From: Haplomitrium mnioides
Lineage: Eukaryota; Marchantiophyta; Haplomitriopsida; Calobryales
DNA: 55,325 bases
Direction: 5' to 3'
NCBI GenBank assembly: GCA_049999725.1
Contig: JBNGIS010020695.1
Coordinates: 1-55,325 of the forward strand
Below, one piece after another: positions 32,421 through 43,500 of this stretch; position 1 is the stretch's first letter, and each line of letters opens with the position of its first letter. Both the position numbers and the translations under genes were made by a program. The notes under the pieces were generated by a model. It saw only the letters and a program-made list of their open reading frames with translations, ran no database searches and had not been told where the DNA came from.

Positions 32421-33060
32421 GATCTGTAAGTGGTGCAGCAATATGTGCATCATAATGGATGAATCGTCGATAGAAGCTTCAAACTTCAAAGATCTAGCTT
32501 GGAAAATAGCCGCACCCCACTCAATTGATCCAACAAATCATCAATACATGGAAACGAATAGACATTCTTTACGATTTGCTTGTTCAATTGTGATAATCAT
32601 AACAAAGACAAAATCCACCATCTTTCTTTGGTACAAAAAAACAACGGTGCTCCTAAAGAGAAGTACTATGCTAAATGAAATCCTTCTCAAGAAGACTTGT
32701 CAAGGTCTTGCAAAGCTCGTCCAACTTATATGGTGATAACCTGCATATAGGCCTATTATACGAAGTACTTCATGGTATCAACTCAATCAAAAATGGCATT
32801 CCATGATTATCTGGAAACCTTTTTGGCAAATCATCGAGAAACACATATGAAAACTCCTTCAAAATATCATCAATTATTGAGGTTGGGATAGATTTCCCTC
32901 CCTCTTTATTCAAGTTCAAAATAGACTTGATCCACATAACAAAGACAGACAACTCTTTTCCTATCAAAATGTTTTGTTGAACTTCTTCACCAACGGTGCC
33001 AGACACCCGAAAAGAAATTGCTTTCTTTGTAAAGTAACTTGAATTTGTCATTTTGCCCAA
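32421..33060 (-). pseudogene. Chromovirus G RT remnant with core deletion
   Basis: An upstream linker (ELSVFVMWIKSILNLNKEGG, DDLPKRFPDNHGMPFLIELI) leads into RT blocks [15 protein letters not shown] and [17 protein letters not shown]. Immediately after the SKLDL palm motif the sequence joins a FYRRFIHYDAHIAAPLTDLL block, which belongs after the YxDD box. The deletion therefore removes motifs B and C including YxDD. Its borders differ from those of element B. Confidence 0.8.
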
Positions 33061-33064
33061 TCAA

Positions 33065-33370
33065 CTTGAGCGGATCAATCTTCAAGCCAAGGCAAGCCCA
33101 AAATAATGTCATACTCTACAGGTGCAATAATAAAATCCATAGATTTCTCATACTCGTTGCCAATCATTAGAAGAAATAACTTGTGTGAGTGGAATATCTC
33201 ATGTTTTTGGCCATCGGCCATAGTCACAAAACTTCCCTTGATAGGCAAAGCTTTAGCTTTGATTTTCTTTGCAGAACACAACGATGTGAAATTTTCAAAA
33301 CTTCCACAATCTACCAACATTCTACAATAATGCTCATCAACCATTCTGTGTAGATGAAACAATGTGCTTC
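33065..33370 (-). pseudogene. Chromovirus G protease
   Basis: Minus-strand aspartic protease: CRMLVDCGSFENFTSL (D-S-G changed to D-C-G), PIKGSFVTMADGQKHE, and the C-terminal DIILGLPWLED. The frame of 95 codons is open from 33362 to 33075. The altered active-site triad suggests an inactive enzyme. Confidence 0.85.
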
Positions 33371-33459
33371 AAATTCTTGTCAAGCTTTTCATTCCATTAG
33401 AACTAATCAAGCTCTCAGTTATCCATAGCTTTCATTTTAGTTTCAAGAGGATATTTTGT

Positions 33460-34382
33460 TGTCGTTACTTCTTTTTGTGTTTACTGAGGTCGATCGTTTC
33501 CTTGATGTTCTTCTTCAATAATTGCTGCTTGAATAAGAGTGAGTGGTTGATTTTATCAATGTGGGAAATTTGCAATCTTGTGACCAAGTTGTTTCCAATA
33601 AAAACATCCTCCACTTTGGCGAAGGCACTCACGCTCCACATCAATAAGTGCCACTCTTTGCGCCGCATCAATCCCCATAAGTACAACCTCATTGGGTGGC
33701 ATACGAACATTTGGTAAAGCTTGTTGTGGTCATGGCCTAACTTTGGTAGTTGCTAGCAATGAGTCGTATCATTAAGCCATCTGCATTGCTTTTTCTAATT
33801 GAGAGAGCTCTCTTATTGTCATTTCCATTCTAGTGTGAGGCTTCAATCCTTCAACAAAGCGGTCTAAAACCTGTCCCTTGCCCATATTAAGAATTTGCAT
33901 AGTAATAGTTTGAAATTGCGTGATATAGCTCCTTACCGTACCAAATTACTTCAATTTTGCCAAACGATCTCTTGCCATTTTTAGAGCATATAGAACTCTA
34001 AATCTTAGAGCCACCACTTATTTGAACTCTTCTCAAGAAGCAATTGGAGCAACCATTCCACGTTGAGCTTGCTCAATTTGATATCTCCACCTAGTTTTTG
34101 CCACTCCCTCCAATTGACTTGTAGCAAATAGAATTCTTTCACCATCCTCTCTAATGCTGGTAACCTCAAAATATTATTCGCAATCAAACAAGAAATTCTC
34201 TGATGTACCAGAAACCGTCTTCCCATCATATGCTCTTGGTTTAGAAAACTGCACATGACTTTCTTCTTCTTGAAAATGTGCCCTCTTCTTTATTTGCATT
34301 TGAACTTCTAGAAGGCAAGAAAGATGTTCAATTTGTTGTTGCATTGTTTGCATCCTCGCTTCTTGATTCTCCATTCCACCAA
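33460..34382 (-). pseudogene. gag: Chromovirus G gag
   Basis: It starts with the ATG in GGMENQEARMQTMQQQIEHL near 34374. Next come HVQFSKPRAYDGKTVSGTSE and NFLFDCE, and then stops. Further on are LEGVAKTRWRYQIEQAQRG, DRFVEGLKPHTRMEM and LEKAMQMA. A degraded zinc knuckle (CFYWKQLGHKIANF, second and last Cys lost) lies near 33590. It parallels gag of B. Confidence 0.8.
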
Positions 34383-34385
34383 AAA

Positions 34386-34406
34386 GAACCGTGGCTCTCA
34401 TACCAA
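34386..34406 (-). other. Primer-binding site of chromovirus G
   Basis: On the minus strand the bases after the 5' LTR read TTGGTATGAGAGCCACGG, one mismatch from the plant tRNA-iMet complement TGGTATCAGAGCC. Confidence 0.8.
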
Positions 34407-34790
34407 TGTAAAACAACTCAAAGACCGACTTCCAAATAAGTAACACGTCAAGATAACTCTAATAGAGCTACACAACTCAAAGCCAATAAGCAAACCAAAG
34501 CCAAGAGTGCAAACCAAAGCCAAACAATCAAAGAGCCAAACTGAATTGAGAGGAACTCAAGAATGAAGAGTGGGGCTAAGAAGCCCTTCTATTTATACAA
34601 AAGAAGAGGGTGTCATCCCTATTTCTGTACTTACAATTCTTTTCTGATTTCAACCTTAAAAGTGACTCTCTACTAAAAGTGATTTCAAAGGCAAGTAATC
34701 TTGACTCAACTTTAAAAGTGACTCTCTACCACTTCCTTCACTCTCTCTATTTTCTTATAAATAACACAATCTTATGCTTGTACTATTACA
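34407..34790 (-). repeat. 5' LTR of chromovirus G
   Basis: 384 bp, TGTAATAGTACAAGC to TTTTACA on the minus strand, aligning with 22681-23073 and with the LTRs of B. The TATA box (TATAAATAG, minus) lies at 34589-34597. Confidence 0.88.
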
Positions 34791-36310
34791 CCTGAAGTGT
34801 CTACGCTTACCTTGGCATACTCACCTCAACCTCTTTGGGCTCCTGTTGTTTTTCCTCACTTTTACTCCTTGTAATTTGATCCCTTCTTTGTGTTTTCTAC
34901 TTGTATATATCCTCCTCTCTATAGGTGCTAATTGCCTTATATCATAGAGTGATTGAACCTTCTACAACTCTAATTCTGCCTTTGTGTTGCTTACAAACTT
35001 CCATTGATAACTTCATCAAGGTCCTTGTGATTTTTCTGCCAAGCAATTCAAATCTTACTCAGGTGGTGCTTGGTCTAATAACTTCGTGTTGAAAATCTTA
35101 TTTGTGACTATGTGGTTGATTTTGTCGTTGGCGCTACTAGCTTCATCACTTTGTCGTGTTCTTCCTCTTTTTATAGCGTCAATCCTTCAGATAGCAACAT
35201 CTATCCTTGGCTCCTTATAAATAGTGATAGATCCCCCTCTTGGTTTATCTGACAGAGATGTTCCAAGAAGAACGGATCGGCCTGGCCAAAAAGAACGATC
35301 GGGCTGGCTCGATAAGGAATACATAAATGACATAATAAAACCAACTGGAATAGTTTGATGATGGTCTTCTTGATGACCGACGATAGACCTCAATGAGCAA
35401 CTACAAACCCTGATAGTCAACCCCAATAGTTGACTAACCTTGATGGGGCACCGCTCGACGTCATCTTCCATAAGGAAGTTGGAATGTCGCTCTGACAAGT
35501 CATACAATAAACCTCGATAGTTGACTTCTTCCGATAAGTGCCAATGGTTGACCATTCAATGAAGAGAAGATTGGCCCAACCCAAAAAGGAATATCGGAAT
35601 GATCTGATGGACCCGATCGACTCATACTATGGACGGTAGTTCCCATCATCAACGACAAACATCGATGGTTAATCTTGATAGTTGACTTACTTTGATAGAA
35701 CATTGCATGACGTCATCTTCTATGCGGAAGTTGGAACATCACGCTTATACCAAAAAAGTACAGATGTAGTACAATCAACTCCAATGCTTTTGACCACCTC
35801 CCACAGAATTGACAAAACTCCTATGAACTCAAAAAAAGAGACCTGTTGGACTTTTATCAAACTCGTTAGCACTTTTGATTGATTTGAGCATTCTATGATC
35901 CCTTGTCCTATCTCTGCCTTTTGAATGTCATCACATTATTCCTCTCTTTTGATTCTCTTCAATTTCAACTTTATTGAGAGCGCCCTCCATTCTTCTATTC
36001 CCTGAGTTCTGCCACAACTCCAATAGTCAAGAATAACCGATGGAGCTCCTCCCTTGCCTTAAGCTCTCCCTTGAGTTGTTGGTTCTATCTGTGCCTTTTT
36101 TGATTTCTTTTTTGATGTACCTTCTTATTGGTATTTATCTTCTCATTTGCTTCCTCATAGGTTCTTCTATAAAGTATCTAGAGAGTCTCTTTTTGGTGTA
36201 ATCGCACTGCATTACTGGTGACCCTTAGCTTGGCCCTTCTTATTATAAATCTGGGTTGTAATCCGATGTCGGGTTTCTTGTCACCTCTCTTGGTCCTTAG
36301 TTGGTCTTGT
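34791..36310. other. Unassigned stretch between elements G and F
   Basis: No coding domain was recognised. It contains a diverged direct repeat of about 100 bp (about 35412-35500 and 35655-35755; GACGTCATCTTC with GGAAGTTGGAA). One copy carries a TGACGTCA palindrome at 35708-35715, a known plant bZIP-type binding sequence. It may be LTR or promoter debris of an unrecognised element. Confidence 0.5.
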
Positions 36311-36819
36311 TCTTCTAGGGCACATTCAAAACACATTGAACATGCATGAAACACATGATTGTTAGCCAATTAAATACTATTGATGTTGTCACAATTAACC
36401 TTCACTGGTTCCTCCACTCTAACATCCAAATCCTACATCAACTTTAATAGCCACACTACCTCATAGGTGGTCATGGCTACCCCCCTACACTCAACCTCCG
36501 TACTTGATAAAGCAACGGTAGGTTGCTTTTTGCTACTCCAAGTGGTTCCATCACTTCCAAATAAAAAAACAAAACCACTAGTGGACCTCCTATCATTGAC
36601 ACTTCCTGCCCAATCTGCATTTGTGAAACCAGCAAGTTGGAATTCATTGTTTCTGTCATAAAATAACCCATACTGAAGTGTAGCTTTTACGTACCGAAAA
36701 CTTCTGTACACTGCATCCAAATGTTGCTTCTTTAGTACCTGCATGAACTGACTTACCAGACCTACATCATAACTCAGATCTGGTCTGGTGATAGGGATGT
36801 AAATCAGGTTGCCTACCAT
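36310..36819 (-). pseudogene. Element F RNase H, truncated
   Basis: Minus strand: MVGNLIYIPITRPDLSYDVG, FTNADWAGSVNDRRSTSGFV (the D of ADWAG is present), KKQPTVALSSTEVECRGVAM, and then a CDNINSI...ANNHVFHA block, after which recognisable homology ends. The IEVHYHFVRE-type tail expected next is absent. Confidence 0.88.
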
Positions 36820-37644
36820 CTAGTTAAACCTTGTTGCATCCTCAATCAACTCTTCTTCATGACTGATCAATTTTGTATTCTGATCTAAGGGCGTTGCAAT
36901 TGGTTTGCAACCTGTCATGCCATATTTGATCAACATATCCAAGGGGTACTGCCTCTAGATCATTCATATTCCTTGCTCTATTTTTATCACTTCAATTCCA
37001 AGGAAATGTCACAACTCACCAAGATCCTTCATATTGAACTTTTGTTGCAACAATTTCTTCACTTTAGAAATATCTTGCTTACTCCCTCCTATCATAATCA
37101 AATCATCTACATGAATGAGAATGAGCATTTTACCTTTCTCTATTTTCCTTACATGCAGAGAATAATCTGCCTCTAACACCTTGAAGCCCATCGAAACAAG
37201 ATGTTTGCCGATCTTGTTAGTCCATGCTCGAGGTGCTTGCTTCAACTCATATAATGCCTTCTCTAGAAAGCATACCTGATCTGAATGCTTCACATCAACA
37301 AAACCAGGTGGCTGTACCATGTACACTTCCTCTTCAAGCTGCCCATGCATTAATGTGTTTTTTACATCCATTTGTTGCAAAGTTCACTTTTTCAATGCAG
37401 CCATTGCTATAACTGCCTGAACGATTGTCATTCTTGCTAAAGGGCTGAAAGTCTCCTCATAATCTATCCCATGAGTATGGGCATACCCCTTTGCCACTAT
37501 CCTTGGCTTAAATCTGCTTATGTTATCATCTTCACTTCTCTTCAACTTGTAGACCCATTTGCATCTGATTGTTTTCTTCCCTTGAGGTAAGGTAACCAAC
37601 TCCCAAGTTTGGTTTTTGTGAAGAGCTTCTATCTCTTCTACCAT
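36820..37644 (-). pseudogene. pol: Element F reverse transcriptase
   Basis: Minus strand in two open parts. 37644-37384: MVEEIEALHKNQTWELVTLP, KWVYKLKRSEDDNISRFKPR and YAHTHGIDYEETFSPLARMT. 37380-37009: MDVKNTLMHGQLEEEVYMVQ, KALYELKQAPRAWTNKIGKH and ILIHVDDLIMIGG (HVDD in place of YVDD). Here the linker between EVYMVQPPGF and ALYELKQAPR is about 18 residues, the usual length. It is therefore a useful in-window control for the large insert in Copia-1/2. Confidence 0.9.
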
Positions 37645-37848
37645 TGCAGCCTCCCATCTCTCATCTCCTACAACATCCTCAAATATAACAGGTTATTTCT
37701 CAGTGATTACTTGCATTATGTCTACATTATGTGCTGCAAACGCTCCTTTGTGTATCAACCTGTCTACATGATTCTTCACCTTGTCACTTCTACACAAAGG
37801 TATACTTTGCACTTGCTACTCCTTTTGTTTATGACTTGATGTTGAAGC

Positions 37849-38340
37849 TTAGAGTAATCTCAGTTCTTCATCCATATTTTCATAATCACCACTACCTCCT
37901 TCTCCTAGAGACATTTCAGATTGAGAGCTATTTGGAGCATACTGCTCCAAATTTCTACGCAGCCTTCCTTGCCATGTACTAGTGCTTCTACTGCTGCTGC
38001 CTTCACCATGTGGTCCACTCAATACTTGAGTTTTCAGAGTTGGTTCTGACACAACCTGCTTCCAATTTGTCTCACTTATGTCATCCACCAATTTCTGCCC
38101 ATACCAAGTACTTAACTCATCAAATACTACATCTCTACTCACCTTTAGCATGCGTGTAGTAAAGCAGTAGCACCTGTGCTCTTTTTTCTCATTTGAATAT
38201 CCAATGAAAACACATTTTTCAGCTTTTGGGTCTAATTTGCTGCATGTTTTAGCTGGTACATATACATAAGCAATCCAGCCAAACACTTTCAAGTGTGATA
38301 TGTCTGGGTGTCTACCTGTAAACTTCTCTTCTGACATCAT
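37849..38340 (-). pseudogene. Element F integrase C-terminal part
   Basis: Minus strand from 38340: EEKFTGRHPDISHLKVFGWI, AYVYVPAKTCSKLDPKAEKC, VFIGYSNEKKEHRCYCF and DVVFDELSTWYG. This is the conserved copia integrase C-terminal (GKP-like) region, followed by a variable, acidic linker to RT. Confidence 0.87.
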
Positions 38341-38995
38341 GCCATGAAGTGCAGCTATAGGGGTTCAATTCATAATATAAACAACAATAGACATTACTTC
38401 TTCCCAATAGTAATATGGCATATTATGCTCATTCATCAATGGCCTTGCCATCTCTGCTATATGTTGGTTCTTCCTCTTAACAACTCCATTTTGCTGAGGT
38501 GTATACGTGCATGTTTGTTGCCTTTTGATTCCTTCTCTCTATAGGTAGGTACAAAATTCTATGGAGAAATATTCTCCTCCACCATCTGATCTCATGCATT
38601 TGATTTGATGCCCTTCCTTTTTTTCCACCATAGCTCTGAAATGTTTGAAGTGATCAAACACTCCATTCTTATGCTTCATGAAAAAGATATAGATTTTCCT
38701 TGAATAATCGTCAATGAAGGATACATAGTATGTACACCCTCCAATGGATCGTGTTTTTGTTGGACCTCACACATCTTAATGTACCACCTCAAGTGGCTTC
38801 CTTGCCACATATGCATCATGGGGGAATGTTTGTCTTGTTTGTTTGCCAAATTGGCACGCTTCGCAAATGTTTTGCATTCCTTCTACTTTGAACTTGGGCA
38901 GCCCACTAACTACCCCTAAGATTTGCATATTCCTTAACCTTTGCACATTAACATGCTCAATTCTCTTGTTGCATATCTCTATGTCTAACACAACT
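38341..38995 (-). pseudogene. Element F integrase N-terminal part and core
   Basis: The zinc/pre-integrase region reads MQNICEACQFGKQTRQTFPH (38776-38991). The core follows in broken frames, with blocks visible near 38700 (FIDDYSRK-type), 38600 (SDGGGE-type) and 38500 (QQNGVVKRKN-type). Confidence 0.8.
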
Positions 38996-39409
38996 CCTGT
39001 ACCGTGTACAAATATGGCTTCTGAAAATTTCAGGCATGGTCACATCCAATGTGAACATCTGGCCACTCCTACTTCCTTTTGTGATCAGATTGCAATTGTT
39101 TCCCTAATCCTCAATGAACACTCCAGTGGGGTAAACCTAACTTGTGTATTCTGCTCTACACATTGTCTAACTGAAATCAGATTTTCTAAATCATTGGCAC
39201 ATGCATCACATCAGATAGACACTTTGTTTTCCATTCTCTAGTACTATTGGTATGCTACTAATCTGATGGATAGGATGTATAGTGGAATCACCAGTCTCTC
39301 TTTAAAACCACTCTCCAAGGCCAATCATATGATTAGAACATGCCGAATCAACAAACCACTTATCTCCATCATTGCTTTGCTTCTCATATGGTATAAATGA
39401 GTACCCATT
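38996..39409 (-). pseudogene. Element F protease region
   Basis: Minus-strand reading near 39345 gives a DKWFVDSACSNHMIG block, the copia protease with D-S-A at the active site. It is followed by a degraded stretch to the pre-integrase region. Several stops are present. Confidence 0.75.
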
Positions 39410-40279
39410 CTACATGACAAACAATTTCTCATTGATTGCCTTGCTGGAACCTGCATAGATCCCTTGCACTCTATTTTTTCTTATGTCATTCTGCTTTTTG
39501 TAGTAGTCGTTCACCATGTGACTTGGCTTACCACAATAATAGAAGTCTCCCCTTGAATGTTGTGATTGGCTTCTATGCCCTCTGTTACTCCACCTGCCTT
39601 TGAACTGGCCTCTACCACCAAACTGGTTTGACTGGTGATGTTGATTTTGCGCATTGTCAGTTGAACGACCTCTGCCAATATAACACCTGTGATAGCTTCT
39701 GCCTCGTTGTCCTCTACCCTTGTTAGAGTAAAATGCTTGTTCTTGACTACTTGAGGCACCTCCTCCAATGTCAAGTTCTTCTGCTACTAGCATGGCAATT
39801 AGTTGTGAGAAGGATGTGGTTCCTTCCCTTATTCTCATTGATGTTTTGAATTGCTTATATTCTTTGCCTAAACCATTCAAGCAAACTGCCACCATGGCTC
39901 TCTCCTTCACTTCTTCTCCAACATTTTCTTGCTGCTCAGCTAGTGATTTGATCTTTAGGGAAAAAGCATTGACATTCATTTTCTCTTTTTGCAGATTAAG
40001 GAATTCCATCTGCAATTTCAGCTTCCTTGCATCTGATGTGATGGCATATCTCTCCTTCAAGATATCCCAAGCCTCCTTAGATGTCTTAGCTGCTGACACA
40101 CCACCCATCATCTTGTCATCGACAATGATGGCTAGCCAGTACAATAGCTTATGGGCCTTCTCTATATGTGTCTTGAAGGCCTACATCTTCTCACTGAATG
40201 GGGATGAGCCTATGACTGGTTCAACTTCATCTCCAATGATGAAGTCTCAGTACCCTCTTCCTCTTATAAAGTTTGTCAT
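39410..40279 (-). pseudogene. gag: Element F gag
   Basis: The frame starts at an ATG at 40279 (MTNFIRGRGY) and has early stops at the GY-stop-DF and KM-stop-AF positions. It is then open for 244 codons from 40144: the copia gag core (SKEAWDILKERYA, LQMEFLNLQKEKMNVNAFSL), a Gly/Arg-rich tail, and a zinc knuckle reading FYYCGKPSHMVNDYYKKQ in which the first and last Cys are lost. The 290-residue length fits copia gag. Confidence 0.87.
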
Positions 40280-41860
40280 TCTGATTGACCAAACAAAATA
40301 ATTGTTTTATGTCTGTTTCTTACTAACTATCTAAGAGATTCCATGTGCTATCTTTCATGTTGGCTTAAGTGAACTCTAATCTCGGCTTTGTACAATTTCA
40401 GGTATTTGGTAGGCTAATGAACAAGTTTTATGTAAACAGAATAGGTTCCTTGTGAATCCCTTTGTTGAAACTGAATTTATGTGTGAATAGGTTCAGGTGT
40501 TATGACAAAAGATGATAACAAAACTCATAGACCTTCTTGCCGATTCTTCTCCACCACCATCGATTTGTTCTTCACCCAGATGAATCTCTCTCTATCTTCT
40601 TCAACAAAAAATGAAATTTTCCAATCCCCTTAAATTATTTGCCTTCTGCAATTTCCTCAAGCACAAAACACAAATGCCTCCTTTGATTCTTTGATTCGTT
40701 CCCAACCAACACTCAGAGCCTTCGATTTCTTCATGCCTTGCAATGTCCTTCGATTCAACCTAACTTGCCAACACTTCCAATTTATCTTGTCCTATAAACA
40801 ACACCCTACTTTGATCAGTAAACTACTCCTTACCTTCTTCGATGTTTTTTTTCTTTGTTGATTCGATCTTCTCATAAATCTTCTTCGACTTGTTTGTTGT
40901 TGTGATCCTCTTCAACCACAAATCAAATCGATGAGCAAAACTTCCTTGTTTGTACTCCAAATCTCTTGATTAAAATTTCTCTAGAATTGAAATTGTTGGG
41001 TGACCCTGCTCTAAAACTTCTATGTCAAATTCCTACTTCATAATCTCTCCTTTGACACCTTTTTCCTATTGTTGTGGTTTTCTTCAACAACCCACAAATT
41101 TGAGCAGAACTTTGCGAGTTTTTTCTTCGATTCAGTTGATTCCACTTCTTGTCAAATTGTTTCCCCAAGGCAACCCTATTTCAGATCTTCTGCATCAAAA
41201 TCCTGCTTCACAAATAGTGCTTGAACATTTTTCCCTTGATGCTGCGTTTTTCTTCAGCAAGTTATTGACTTGAGTAGAACTTCCTTGTTTCTGCTCTAAA
41301 TCTCTTTATTCAAGTTGCCCTAGGATCAAAATCATTAGGAGACCATGTTCCAGGTCTCTTGTGTTAAAATGCTACTTCACAAACAATGCTTCAATGTTTT
41401 CCCTTTGTTGTTGTGTTTGTTGCTCTAAATTTCCCGATTCAAGTTGCCATAGCATCGAAATTGCTAAGCAACCGTGGTCCAATTGCAGCCTGGCAGAAAT
41501 TTTGTTGATTTCTCTCTTGAACTTGCCTCATTCTTTTGCAAGGGTTTTTTTCCACAAGTGTTGCTATTCCCTTCTTCAAGTTGATAGAAACCCTAATTTC
41601 CAGCGGCTTTCCTTCTGCGATTTCTTCTTCGATGGATTTTGAGTCGACAACACCTTCAATTCTGTTGTTTCGATTCTACATCCAACAATTTTTATGCAGC
41701 AAACACCAACGATAGCTTCTTCAAGTGATTTCTTCTTCGATTCTAATTTATTGTTGTGCCAACTCTTCGACACTCTGCCGCAACACCTGATGGAGTTCTA
41801 TTTTCTTTTTCCTCTTCTTAAATTCTTTTGCTCTACAGTGTTACGCCTGCTACTGAACCT
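40280..41860 (-). other. Leader of element F, with degenerate repeats
   Basis: About 1.6 kb between the primer-binding site and gag. A segment of about 65 bp recurs at about 41011-41075, 41181-41245 and 41350-41414 (TGCTTCACAAATAGTGCTT-like), a period of about 170 bp. A linked segment (CTTCCTTGTTTSTRCTC-like) occurs near 40940 and 41280. No gene was recognised. Confidence 0.7.
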
Positions 41861-41872
41861 GCTCTGATACCA
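41861..41872 (-). other. Primer-binding site of element F
   Basis: The minus strand reads TGGTATCAGAGC, a perfect match to the plant initiator-tRNA-Met site. It fixes the element's orientation and its 5' LTR border at 41873. Confidence 0.92.
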
Positions 41873-42780
41873 TGTCAATAATTCACACTACACATAAAAA
41901 CACAAACTCATAGAAAAAATGAAATATATTTCATATGAAACAACCACTGCTTTGAACCGGGAATAGGCTACTCAAAACAAGAACTTTTTTCTTTTGAGAA
42001 AAATTATGATTTTTAAATTCAAAAAACATAAAAAAATGAGGTTATTTCTCAAAAGAAAAAGTAAATGAGTCTTTTGGATTTGTTTTTTGCTGTTTCAACA
42101 AGCATGATAGAGCGAGAGTCAATTTCATTATGCAAAATCAATCAATATCATTAGTTTTTATGAAAATATTAGAAAAATTGAATTTGATGGAAAGCATAAA
42201 AATCATGGTAGGTTTTCACCAAAAATTGCATTTATCATTGACTAAATTTCTAAGCCCAAAACTTGAAATACACATCACAAGAAACTATTTTGAAATATGT
42301 TTGATTGCACAAACTCTAGGCGTGCATTAACATGATGCTTTTTCAAACTTTTTTATTGGAAAAAAATTACAAAACATAAAGAAAAAGCCTGAGGATAGTA
42401 GAAGTCAAGGGAATGAGTTTGCAATTGTAAACACAAAAACAAAGAAAACAAAGCATTGCATGGATTTAGGATCTTTATTCTAAACTTCAAGGAAGAAAGA
42501 AGCTTTCACTTGTAGTTGAAAATCCATGCAATCAAAAGTTAACGTGAGCTTTCAAAAAGGTTTCAGCATTCAAAAATATTTCATAGTTCAATGAAGCTTA
42601 TACACAAACATATCATAGTTAAGAATCAAACATACACTAGCTAAGGAGATTGAATTAAGATTGTAAGCAAGAAACATCTCCAAGTTTTAGACTTGATTAA
42701 ACCAAACTAAGGTCTAAAGATCCACAAAACAAAGTTGTAATCGATAGTCTTTGTATGAAGAAGCTTGAGGGTTGTATATG
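41873..42780 (-). other. Probable 5' LTR of element F, then unassigned AT-rich DNA
   Basis: The plus-strand sequence starting TGTCAATAATTCAC at 41873 should be the inner end of the element's 5' LTR. With no 3' LTR to compare, the outer border is unknown. No gene was recognised. Confidence 0.5.
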
Positions 42781-42820
42781 AGAAGTAGAACTTGTGGAAG
42801 GCTTGGACTTCCACCTCAAA

Positions 42821-43028
42821 GTCTATGCACGCATAGGAATCCAAGCTCAACATGTGAACACTCCATCCTACAGTCTCTGCACGTTTAGGAATCCAAGCTC
42901 AACATGTGAACACTCCACCCCAAAGTCTCTACGCGCTTAGGAATCCAAGCTCAACATGTGAACATTCCACCCCAAAGTCTATGCACGCATAGGAATCCTA
43001 ACTCACTATTTAAACATTCCACAACAAA
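42821..43028 (+). repeat. 52-bp tandem repeat with ATGCACGCAT core
   Basis: Four units start at 42821, 42873, 42925 and 42977, an exact 52-bp period. Each begins GTCTATGCACGCATAGGAAT or a variant and continues CCAAGCTCAACATGTGAACA. The core is a variant of the palindrome in the 24-bp arrays at 46081-46390 and 48017-48510. Two further single cores follow at about 43100 and 43178. Confidence 0.92.
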
Positions 43029-43445
43029 GACTGACCACAACCTAGATTTTAAGTTCTGCAGAAGAGTTTTTGTGCACTGTACACTTCGCTTGCAAATCAA
43101 AGTGTATACGCGCATAGGGTTCACACTTCTACAACCAATGATACATATTGTAAATGTTTTTTTTTTCGCAACAAACTCTACGCACATAAAAGATTTCGAT
43201 TTCTAATTTGGAATCTAAAAGTAAAAACAGGTACAAAGCTCTATATCTGAGTCAAACATCGCTAAAGGTTTTAAGTTAAACATCAAAGTTCTAATTAAAA
43301 AAAACGATTAGTCAATTTGAGCACATGTTTTAGCAAGACAATAACCTTAAACTCTTCTAAGAAACAATAAAGTTGGAAACAAAATACTTACATTTTAGAG
43401 AAGAAAATATTTTTACAAAGCAAATAAAAATGTTAACATTTTTAT

Positions 43446-43500
43446 CATTTTGTTGGTAAAGGTGAAAATTTTAATTTGGGTCAAGTAGTCCAAATTACAA
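43446..43500 (+). repeat. Partial duplicate of an exon segment (matches 45811-45865)
   Basis: About 55 bp (TTTTGTTGGTAAAGGTGAAA and onward) matches 45811-45865 with only a handful of differences. It encodes a similar peptide (FVGKGENFNLG against FVGEGEKFNLG). It indicates an upstream decayed or duplicated copy of the first recognised exon of the methyltransferase-like gene. Confidence 0.75.

Larger units (their letters stand above)
22681..34790 (-). mobile_element. Ty3/gypsy chromovirus G, split by Copia-2
   Basis: A minus-strand relative of element B. It has a 5' LTR at 34407-34790, a primer-binding site at 34386-34406, gag, protease, partial RT, RNase H and integrase from 34380 down to 31170. 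The Copia-2 insertion fills 23841-31169. The integrase end, chromodomain and 3' LTR then follow from 23840 to 22681. Without Copia-2 and one 5-bp duplication it would be about 4.78 kb, close to B (4.67 kb). The flanks TCTAA (left) and CCTGA (right) agree at 3 of 5 bases, both differences being transitions, so a target duplication is possible but not shown. Confidence 0.9.
36310..41872 (-). mobile_element. Ty1/copia retrotransposon F, 3'-truncated
   Basis: A minus-strand copia element of a lineage different from Copia-1/2. It has a primer-binding site (41861-41872), a long leader, gag, protease, integrase, RT and RNase H. Homology to RNase H stops near 36310-36340, so the last part of pol and the 3' LTR are missing. 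Frames are broken at many points. Confidence 0.9.
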
